64,000 nt of DNA from VAZQ01 sp035293945. GTDB lineage: Bacteria; Pseudomonadota; Alphaproteobacteria; Rhizobiales; Xanthobacteraceae. The stretch covers positions 124,001 through 188,000 of the forward strand of contig DATGLV010000041.1 in assembly GCA_035293945.1 (NCBI GenBank), given 5' to 3'. The translations under genes and the position numbers were made by a program. Positions 57,899 to 64,000 of the stretch are shown piece after piece; position 1 is the first letter of the stretch, and each line of letters begins with the position of its first letter. Below the pieces are notes generated by a model. The model saw only the letters and a list, made by a program, of their open reading frames with translations. It searched no databases and had not been told where the DNA came from.

Positions 57899-59794
57899 AT
57901 GCTGACCGCCACTTCGGAACAGCCCTTGTCGATCCTCGCCGGTGAGCCGGTCGCCACACAGGCAGCGCCGGCCGGGCGCCGTCCGCTCGTGCGCATTGTC
58001 ATCGTCGGGCATGTCGACCACGGCAAATCAACCCTGATCGGGCGCCTCCTGCATGAAACCGGCAGCCTGCCGGATGGCAAGCTGGAGCAGCTCAAGGCAG
58101 TGAGCGCGCGCCGCGGCATGCCGTTCGAGTGGTCGTTCCTGCTCGACGCGTTGCAGACCGAGCGTGACCAGGGCATCACGCTTGATACGACCCAGATCCG
58201 CTTCCGCACGGCGGCGCGCGATTTCGTGCTGATCGATGCGCCGGGCCACGCCGAATTCCTGCGCAACATGATCACCGGCGCGTCACAGGCCGATGCGGCG
58301 CTCCTCATCGTCGATGCCGCCGAAGGCGTCCGTGACCAGACCCGCCGGCACGGCTACTTGCTGCATCTCCTCGGCGTGCGGCAGGTTGCGGTCGTCATCA
58401 ACAAGATGGATCGGGTAAACTTTGCGCAAGCGCGCTTTCGCGACATCGAGACGGAAATCTCCACACACCTCACCAATCTCGGACTTACTCCGCTTGCCGT
58501 CATCCCGATCTCGGCGCGCGAGGGCGACGGCGTTGCCCGGCGGAGCGACGCGATCGCCTGGTACCACGGGCCGACCGTAATCGAGACGCTCGATGGCTTT
58601 TCGCCGGCGCGTCAGCCCGACGAGCTGGCGCTGCGCCTGCCAGTGCAGGCGGTCTACAAGTTCGACGACCGGCGTATCGTGGCGGGACGGATCGAGACCG
58701 GGGCTATCGCGGTCGGCGATGAAATCGTGATCATGCCTGCGGGCAAGACCGCCCGCGTTCGCTCTATCGAATCCTGGCCGGAACCGCTCGAGCCGCCGCG
58801 CGCGGCCTTTGCGGGACAATCGATCGGCATCACGCTCGACAGCGAGATCTTTCTCGACCGCGGCGACGTGGTCTCGACCGCCGCGGTTCGCCCCAAAGCG
58901 GCGCAGCGGCTGCGCGCGCGGGTGTTCTGGCTCAATGAAGAGCCGCTGTCGGTCGGCACAAGCCTTATCGTGCGGATCGGCACTGCGGAGGCGCGTGGCA
59001 CGATTGCGGCCATCCAGAAGGCAGTCGACCCAGGGGCGCTGTCCGCGACCGAAGCCTCGGCAGTGGCGCAGAACCACGTGGGCGAGATCGATATCACCCT
59101 GGCTCGGCCGCTCGCAGTCGATACCCATGCGGTCAACGCCCGCATGGGGCGCATTGTGTTGGACCTGAGGGGGCGCATTTCCGGCGGCGGCCTGGTGCTG
59201 ACGCTCGATCCGCCCGCCGCGACGGTGCGCGAAAGCACCACCGAAGCGCACGGCACATCGCTCAGATCCGTGCTGTTGCCGGCCGAGCGCGCGGCCCGCG
59301 TAGGCCATGGTGGCGCCGTCGTTTGGCTGACCGGCCGCAAAGGCTCCGGCAAATCCGAGCTCGCGCGCGCCTTCGAGCGACGGCTCTTCGATCGCGGCGG
59401 CGCGCCGATCGTGCTCGACAGCAACGACCTGGCGCGCGGTCTCAACGCCGATCTCGACAACGGCCCAGCTGATCTGGCCGAGAGCATTCGCCGCATCACC
59501 GAGACCGCCGCGCACCTCGCCCGAAGCGGCTTCATCGTGATCGTCGCTGCCCACGCGCCTGCGGCCGAGAGCCGTGCCAGGGCCCGCAAGATCGGCGGCA
59601 AGGCTTTCTACGAAGTGCACGTCGACGCCGGAGGCGAGGCCGATCGCGCTTTCGAGGCGCCGGACGCTCCCGATCTCAGGGTCGATGGCGGGCATCGTGC
59701 CGAAACAAATTCGCTCGAGATCGAGCAGCTCCTGATCAACGCCGGCGTGATTACCGGTGGCGATCGCCCCCCCGGCGGCGAATTCGCGATTTGA
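57899..59794 (+). CDS. cysNC: Bifunctional-type sulfate adenylyltransferase subunit 1 / APS kinase (CysNC, kinase part degenerate)
   Basis: A 631-residue fusion. Residues 30-450 form the CysN GTPase that drives ATP sulfurylase: P-loop GHVDHGKST (37-45), DAPGHAEF and NKMD switch/guanine motifs, then beta-barrel domains. From about 471 an APS-kinase-like domain follows with a P-loop GRKGSGKS (479-486). Here the usual kinase motifs are altered: DGD is DSN, the DLGFS block reads DLDNG, and the section holding the substrate lid (C-E-x-R-D-x-K-G-L-Y and about 20 more residues) is missing between HVDAGG and EAPDAPDLR. The kinase part therefore looks inactive or changed. Start: ATG at 57899; the longer frame overlaps cysD. 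Confidence 0.88.
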   Translation: MLTATSEQPLSILAGEPVATQAAPAGRRPLVRIVIVGHVDHGKSTLIGRLLHETGSLPDGKLEQLKAVSARRGMPFEWSFLLDALQTERDQGITLDTTQIRFRTAARDFVLIDAPGHAEFLRNMITGASQADAALLIVDAAEGVRDQTRRHGYLLHLLGVRQVAVVINKMDRVNFAQARFRDIETEISTHLTNLGLTPLAVIPISAREGDGVARRSDAIAWYHGPTVIETLDGFSPARQPDELALRLPVQAVYKFDDRRIVAGRIETGAIAVGDEIVIMPAGKTARVRSIESWPEPLEPPRAAFAGQSIGITLDSEIFLDRGDVVSTAAVRPKAAQRLRARVFWLNEEPLSVGTSLIVRIGTAEARGTIAAIQKAVDPGALSATEASAVAQNHVGEIDITLARPLAVDTHAVNARMGRIVLDLRGRISGGGLVLTLDPPAATVRESTTEAHGTSLRSVLLPAERAARVGHGGAVVWLTGRKGSGKSELARAFERRLFDRGGAPIVLDSNDLARGLNADLDNGPADLAESIRRITETAAHLARSGFIVIVAAHAPAAESRARARKIGGKAFYEVHVDAGGEADRAFEAPDAPDLRVDGGHRAETNSLEIEQLLINAGVITGGDRPPGGEFAI

Positions 59795-59871
59795 TCAGGA
59801 CCACTGCGCCTCGGCCTGCACTCGTTTAAGCTATTTGAATCTCGTTCCCCCTCCAGCTCGTGGGGTCCCTC

Positions 59872-60867
59872 ATGCCTGCAAATGAAGCATTCAAAACCGC
59901 AGCACCACAGCGCGAGACACGCCGCCCCGGTCGCGGTCGCGTGTTCAACTCGATCACCGAAGCAATCGGCGACACTCCGATCGTGCGACTGACGCGGCTG
60001 CCGGCGCAGCATGGTGTCAAGGCCAACATTTTCGCCAAGCTCGAATTCTTCAATCCGGCGGCGAGCGTCAAGGATCGCATCGGCGTCGCCATGATCGAGG
60101 CGATGGAAGCGGCCGGCTTGATCGGCCCCGACACGGTGCTGGTCGAGCCGACCTCGGGCAATACCGGCATTGCGCTCGCTTTCACGGCTGCCGCGCGCGG
60201 CTATCGGTTGATCCTGGTAATGCCGGAATCCATGTCGGTCGAGCGGCGCAAGATACTCAAGCTGCTCGGCGCCGAGCTCTATCTGACACCGGCCGCCCAG
60301 GGCATGCGCGGCGCGATCGCCAAGGCGGAGGAGATCCTGCGCGAGTATCCCCGCGCGGTCATGCCGCAACAGTTCAAGCATCTCGCCAATCCGGCGATAC
60401 ACCGCCGCACGACCGCCGAGGAGATATGGAACGATACCAGCGGCGAGATCGACGTGTTCGTGGCCGGCGTCGGCACCGGCGGCACCATTACGGGCGTCGG
60501 CCAAGTGCTCAAGCCGCGCAAGCCATCGTTGCGCGTCATAGCGGTCGAGCCCGAGGACAGCGCGGTGCTTTCCGGCGGGCAGGCAGGCCCGCACAAGATT
60601 CAAGGGCTCGGCGCAGGCTTCATCCCGGACATTCTCGACCGCTCGGTGATCGACGAGGTGGTCACGATCAGCAATCAGACTGCGTTTGATACCGCCCGCG
60701 CCCTGGCGCGCCTGGAAGGCATACTGGGCGGCATCTCGTCGGGGGCCGCAGTCGCGGCTGCGCTGGAAGTCGGCAAGCGCCCCGCCCTCGCGGGCAAGAA
60801 CATCGTGGTCGTGGTGCCATCATTTGCCGAGCGTTATTTGTCGACTGCGCTGTTCGAGGGGGTGTGA
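59872..60867 (+). CDS. cysK: Cysteine synthase (O-acetylserine sulfhydrylase)
   Basis: A 331-residue PLP enzyme joining sulfide to O-acetyl-L-serine. The PLP lysine is K67 in FNPAASVKDRIG; the substrate loop is PTSGNTGIAL and the phosphate-binding loop is GVGTGGTITGVG, then GISSGAAVAAAL near the C terminus. The residues before about 25 (rich in Arg, Pro and Gly) are not conserved. The start is the ATG at 59872; a GTG at 59860 is possible. Following cysD-cysNC by 77 bases, it completes the route from sulfate to cysteine except for the APS reductase and siroheme synthase, which are not in the window. Confidence 0.92.
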   Translation: MPANEAFKTAAPQRETRRPGRGRVFNSITEAIGDTPIVRLTRLPAQHGVKANIFAKLEFFNPAASVKDRIGVAMIEAMEAAGLIGPDTVLVEPTSGNTGIALAFTAAARGYRLILVMPESMSVERRKILKLLGAELYLTPAAQGMRGAIAKAEEILREYPRAVMPQQFKHLANPAIHRRTTAEEIWNDTSGEIDVFVAGVGTGGTITGVGQVLKPRKPSLRVIAVEPEDSAVLSGGQAGPHKIQGLGAGFIPDILDRSVIDEVVTISNQTAFDTARALARLEGILGGISSGAAVAAALEVGKRPALAGKNIVVVVPSFAERYLSTALFEGV

Positions 60868-60937
60868 GTTCTGGGCTTGCGTAGACCGCTCTTTGACCGA
60901 TGTTCCCTTCCAGCTTGAGCTTCACACACTTGCTTCC

Positions 60938-61438
60938 TCAAAGCCGGATCGACAACGCACTCAGCGCATCCCAGATCAGCACCGCCGGCGGACCGAACAC
61001 GATGTCGATCACGTTGGCCATGCGCGAGGAGAGGCGGTCGGCGGGATCGAGCTTGCGGCGAACCTTGATGAAGCGCGCGCCCGCACGACGCGCCAACAAC
61101 CCGTCGGTCAAATCCTTGTCGCCGATCACCACCATCGGCCTGCCCTTGCGCTCGAGGCTCGCGATCGCTTGCAGGCTCGGCTTGCGGAACAGGACCGGGC
61201 AGATGCTCACCTGCAATTGCGCCCCGAGCATCGCCAGGCGCTCGGCATAATTGCCGCGGCGGCTGTTGGAGCAGAGGCAGATCTCGTTTCCTCGGGACTT
61301 TATCTCGTTCACTTTCGCGACCGCTTCCGGAGGGGCGACCTGCCCGGCGTCAGGCACGATGGTGCCATCGACGTCGAGAACGACCACCGCATTGGCGAAC
61401 GCGAAGTCTTGTTGCTCGAAATATAAAAGCTGGCTCAT
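60938..61438 (-). CDS. YqeG-like HAD-superfamily phosphatase
   Basis: A 166-residue single-domain HAD protein. Motif I VVLDVDGTIVPD (nucleophile D22, acid D24), motif II CLCSNSR, motif III lysine in LFRKPSLQAI, motif IV GDKDLTDGLLARRAG. This order and the short length fit YqeG-type phosphatases. The C-terminal part (SSRMANVIDIVFGPPAVLIW) is helical and might touch the membrane. Start at the ATG at 61438; a GTG at 61441 is possible. Ribosome site weak. Convergent with cysK; no functional link visible. Confidence 0.8.
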   Translation of the reverse strand: MSQLLYFEQQDFAFANAVVVLDVDGTIVPDAGQVAPPEAVAKVNEIKSRGNEICLCSNSRRGNYAERLAMLGAQLQVSICPVLFRKPSLQAIASLERKGRPMVVIGDKDLTDGLLARRAGARFIKVRRKLDPADRLSSRMANVIDIVFGPPAVLIWDALSALSIRL

Positions 61439-61474
61439 CACCAGTCTAGTTGTTCTCTGAAGAGTGAAGTCGAA

Positions 61475-63802
61475 TCAGGCCGCCCGCCGCGCTGCTTGAA
61501 TCAGCGCGACGATCCGCTCCGGCGTGATCGGCGCCTCCGCGACGCGGACGCCGAACGGCGATAGCGCGTCTTCGACCGCGGACAGAAGGGCAGCGATCGC
61601 CGGGATGGTGCCGCCCTCGCCTGCACCCTTGATGCCGAGCGGATTGAGCGGGCTCGGCGTCGTCATATGCAGCACCTCGACATTGGGCGAGCAGGTTGCG
61701 AGCGGCAGCAGATATTCGCCGAAGTTCGTCGATAGCGGCTGCGCCTGCCCGTCATAGAACATCCGCTCGAAGAACGCATTGCCCAGTCCATGAATGACGC
61801 CGCCGATCACCTGGCCTTCGACCACCATCGGATTGATCACATGTCCGCAATCGTGCATCACCACATAACGCAGCACCTGCACATTTCCGGTTTCGATATC
61901 CACCTCGACCTCGGCGACATGCGTGCCGTTCGAATAAGTCGACTGGTCGGGCGTGAAATGGCTCGCCGCCTCGAGCCCGGGGCTCGGACCGCCGGCCATG
62001 GAATAGCCCGGCATGCCGACCGCGCGCGCCGCAATCTCGCGGAAGCTCTTCTTCATGTCAGAGCCGGCGATCTTGGCGTGACTGTCCTCCAGCACGATGT
62101 CATCCGCGGAAGCCTCCATCATCTCGGCGGCGAATTGCTTGATCTTGTGCGCAAGCTCCTTGGCGGCGAGATGCACCGACGATCCGGCGTTAACAGCCGT
62201 GCGCGCCGCAAACGAGCCGACCCCAAGCGCGGTCGCAGCCGTATCGCCGGTCACGACGGTGATGTCGTCGGGCGTCAGCCCGAGATGATCGGCGGCGATC
62301 TGCGCGAGCGTGGTCTTGTGCGATTGCCCCTGCGGGGTTGCGCCAGTCGCCACCGTGACCTTGCCGCTGGTCGATACGCGTGCAGTCGCGCTCTCGTAAG
62401 GTCCCAGCCCCGTCGCCTCGACCGCATTGGCGATGCCGATGCCGATATACCGGCCCGCCGCACGCGCCGCTCTTTGCCGCGCCGGAAACCCCGCATAGTC
62501 GGCCGCCGCAAGCGCCTGCTCCTGGCAGGTCGGATAATCGCCGCTGTCATAGGTCACCGGGCGGCCGTCGCGGAAGATGATGCCGACCCGGTAGGGCATC
62601 TGCTCCGGCCTGATAAAATTGCGGCGCCTGACCTCGGCGCGATCGAGATTCAATTCGCGCGCCACGCGGTCCATCAGCCGCTCCATCACCACCGCAGCTT
62701 GCGGGCGGCCCGCACCGCGCACCGGCGAGGTCGGCACTTTGTTGGTGAAGGCGACCGCGACATCGAGATGGAAGCTCGGGATGACATAGGGGCCAGGCAC
62801 CGAGGTCGCGGCGATCCACGGCAGCACGACGCCCCACGGCATGTAGGCGCCGGCCTCGTGGGTCAGGCGGCCTCGCACCCCGAGGATGCGCGCCTCGTCG
62901 TCGACCGCGATCTCCATGCCCCAATGCTGATCGCGTTCCTGCTGAGTAGAGAGGAAGTTCTCGCGCCGGTCTTCAATCCATTTGACCGGCCGCTTGAGTG
63001 CGAGCGCTGTCGCGGCGAGCGCGCCGTATTCGGCATAGAAGCTGCCCTTGGGGCCGAAGCCGCCGCCGACGTCGGGCGTCACGATGCGCAGCTGATGATC
63101 AGCCCAATCGAGCAGGTCGAGCAGCACGCGTTTGTGGCGATGCGGCCCCTGCGAGGAGACGTAGATGGTGAGCGCCTCGCCCATGGGATCCGGCGCCGCG
63201 ATCATTCCGCGGCACTCGAGGAAGAACGGTCCACCGCGATGCTGGAACAGCTGCTCGCGAAAAGTATGCGGCGCCCGCGCGAAGGCGGCATCTGCATTGC
63301 CGACATTCACCGGAATCACCGCGGCGAGATTGGATGGTGCGTCCCGATGGGCGAGCGGCGCGCCGGCTTTGAGCGCCGCGACACAATCCGACACCGCCGG
63401 CAGCGGCTCGAAATCGATCTCGACCAGCGCCGCCGCGTCCTCGGCGAGATAGCGAGTCTCGGCCACAACGATCGCGATCGGCTCGCCGACAAAACAGACT
63501 TCGTCTTTGGCGAGGCAATAAGGCATCAACGGCTGCTTGATGGCTGGGCTCGGCACCAGGAGCGGCACCGTCTGCCGCTGCATCGACAACGGCAGGTCAG
63601 CGAAGGTGATGACCGCGTGCACGCCAGGAAGCGACAGTGCGGCGCGCTTGTCGATGCCGCGGATGCCGGCATGCGCGTGCGGGCTGCGCAGCACCACAGC
63701 ATGAAGCAAGCCCGGCAACACGATGTCATCGACATAGCACCCGCGCCCGGTGAGGAAGAGAGGATCCTCCTTGCGCTTGATGCTCGAGCCGAACCACCCC
63801 AT
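61475..63802 (-). CDS. Xanthine dehydrogenase family molybdopterin-binding subunit (aldehyde-oxidase type)
   Basis: A 775-residue large subunit with no signal peptide. It begins GSSIKRKEDPLFLTGRGCYV as in CoxL-like proteins. The loop that in form I CO dehydrogenases carries the Cu-binding cysteine (AYRCSFR) reads PVRGAGRPQA, so it is not a CO dehydrogenase but of the carboxylic-acid/aldehyde hydroxylase type. Other sites: DVGGGFGPKG, GATPQGQSHKT, MHDCGHVINP, and catalytic E729 in GIKGAGEGGT. The FAD and [2Fe-2S] subunits are not in the window. It starts nine bases after the UbiD-like gene, so the two are one operon, consistent with degradation of an aromatic or heteroaromatic acid (inference). 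Confidence 0.88.
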   Translation of the reverse strand: MGWFGSSIKRKEDPLFLTGRGCYVDDIVLPGLLHAVVLRSPHAHAGIRGIDKRAALSLPGVHAVITFADLPLSMQRQTVPLLVPSPAIKQPLMPYCLAKDEVCFVGEPIAIVVAETRYLAEDAAALVEIDFEPLPAVSDCVAALKAGAPLAHRDAPSNLAAVIPVNVGNADAAFARAPHTFREQLFQHRGGPFFLECRGMIAAPDPMGEALTIYVSSQGPHRHKRVLLDLLDWADHQLRIVTPDVGGGFGPKGSFYAEYGALAATALALKRPVKWIEDRRENFLSTQQERDQHWGMEIAVDDEARILGVRGRLTHEAGAYMPWGVVLPWIAATSVPGPYVIPSFHLDVAVAFTNKVPTSPVRGAGRPQAAVVMERLMDRVARELNLDRAEVRRRNFIRPEQMPYRVGIIFRDGRPVTYDSGDYPTCQEQALAAADYAGFPARQRAARAAGRYIGIGIANAVEATGLGPYESATARVSTSGKVTVATGATPQGQSHKTTLAQIAADHLGLTPDDITVVTGDTAATALGVGSFAARTAVNAGSSVHLAAKELAHKIKQFAAEMMEASADDIVLEDSHAKIAGSDMKKSFREIAARAVGMPGYSMAGGPSPGLEAASHFTPDQSTYSNGTHVAEVEVDIETGNVQVLRYVVMHDCGHVINPMVVEGQVIGGVIHGLGNAFFERMFYDGQAQPLSTNFGEYLLPLATCSPNVEVLHMTTPSPLNPLGIKGAGEGGTIPAIAALLSAVEDALSPFGVRVAEAPITPERIVALIQAARRAA

Positions 63803-63811
63803 CGGTGCTGC

Positions 63812-64000
63812 TCAACCTTCGACCTTGCGCACGGGCGTCTCGGGTTTCAAACCTTCGCGCTGGCGGAGAAGCGTTTCCTTGCCGGTCTCTTCCCACGCGC
63901 CGCGCACGGCGCGCTCCGCGTAGCTGTCCCAGCGCTCGATCCAGTCACCGAGCGGATAACCGTGCCAGGGCGCCTTCAACGCGATGGGCGGCAGGCCGAG
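63812..64000 (-). CDS. C-terminal end of a UbiD-like decarboxylase (runs off the window)
   Basis: The frame is open from the window edge to a TGA at 63812-63814 (62 residues seen). It reads LGLPPIALKAPWHGYPLGDW, then ERWDSYAERAVRGAWEETGK and LKPETPVRKVEG. The APWHGYxLGDW and the final KPETPVRxVE pattern match my recollection of the C-terminal tail of UbiD-family (prenyl-FMN) decarboxylases and phenylphosphate-carboxylase relatives; the active site is outside the window. It is coupled, nine bases apart, to the molybdopterin enzyme. Confidence 0.6.
   Translation of the reverse strand, partial: LGLPPIALKAPWHGYPLGDWIERWDSYAERAVRGAWEETGKETLLRQREGLKPETPVRKVEG

Noticed and set aside
58283..59695. 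A 470-codon - strand frame inside cysNC
   Set aside because: Antisense shadow of a well-conserved gene.
61475..63802. Aerobic CO dehydrogenase large subunit (coxL)
   Set aside because: The Cu-binding AYRCSFR loop is absent; the site reads PVRGAGRPQA, which belongs to aldehyde-oxidase-type enzymes.
1..64000. tRNA, rRNA, riboswitch or insertion sequence
   Set aside because: I looked in the gene gaps and saw no cloverleaf, rRNA sequence, known riboswitch core or transposase; a covariance-model search could still find small RNAs.

Overview
The window is GC-rich, gene-dense chromosome, most likely from a Hyphomicrobiales (Rhizobiales) alphaproteobacterium of the Bradyrhizobium/Xanthobacteraceae type. 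The reasons are a sulfate-assimilation block in which DUF2849, cysI and DUF934 sit together, Omp25/31-like 8-strand outer-membrane proteins, an NF038122-type metalloprotease, many tricarboxylate-transporter (Bug/TctC) binding proteins, SoxC, a HiPIP and isoquinoline-oxidoreductase-like molybdoenzymes. No rRNA, tRNA, insertion sequence, integrase, phage gene or CRISPR array was recognised. The genus call is inference.

Layout. 1-2 kb: a cut-off O-methyltransferase coupled to an acyl/aryl-CoA ligase. 2-12.7 kb: an outer-membrane barrel, an M24-type hydrolase, a D-2-hydroxyacid dehydrogenase, a LeuC-type hydro-lyase with an SDF-family carboxylate symporter, then divergently a PdxA-like dehydrogenase, a Tat-exported MmgE/PrpD protein and a secreted beta-propeller. 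12.9-20.8 kb: an operon of Bug protein, gamma-glutamyltransferase and TPP enzyme, then a VOC protein, a DMT exporter, an isochorismatase-fold hydrolase and a second Bug protein. 20.8-23.3 kb: an internally deleted MFS pseudogene, a metalloprotease and a small membrane protein. 23.5-29.8 kb: an operon of Rieske ferredoxin, 114-residue protein and amidohydrolase, then alanine dehydrogenase, a Tat-exported amidohydrolase and an AtoE-type fatty-acid transporter. 30-37.9 kb: a second outer-membrane barrel, an ACMSD-like amidohydrolase, several small secreted proteins and soxC with a monoheme cytochrome. 38-50 kb: a metallo-beta-lactamase-fold protein, DUF6152/DUF6644, a Bug protein, a HiPIP, a heme-c/propeller protein, two orphan ABC binding proteins and IorAB. 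50-54 kb: a Bug protein, a putative zinc phospholipase-like protein and an RNase Z-like protein. 54-61 kb: sulfate assimilation to cysteine (DUF934, cysI, DUF2849, diverging from cysD, cysNC and cysK). 61-64 kb: a HAD phosphatase, an aldehyde-oxidase-type molybdoenzyme and the end of a UbiD-like decarboxylase.

How the genes work together. Most of the window looks like catabolism of organic acids and aromatic or heterocyclic compounds: periplasmic binding proteins without their own permeases, Tat-exported or molybdenum enzymes, metal-dependent hydrolases and carboxylate transporters. The cys block takes sulfate to APS and sulfite to sulfide and cysteine. The APS kinase half of CysNC looks degenerate, which suggests reduction of APS directly; the reductase gene (cysH) is not in the window. 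SoxC with its cytochrome would oxidise sulfite or sulfur intermediates in the periplasm.

Three families of short palindromic dispersed repeats, each present in two copies, sit only between genes. The points most worth a second look are the Rieske/114-residue/amidohydrolase operon, the degenerate CysC domain, the heme-c/propeller protein beside a HiPIP, the pair at 51.5-53.5 kb, and enzymes with substituted catalytic residues (M24, D-2-hydroxyacid dehydrogenase).
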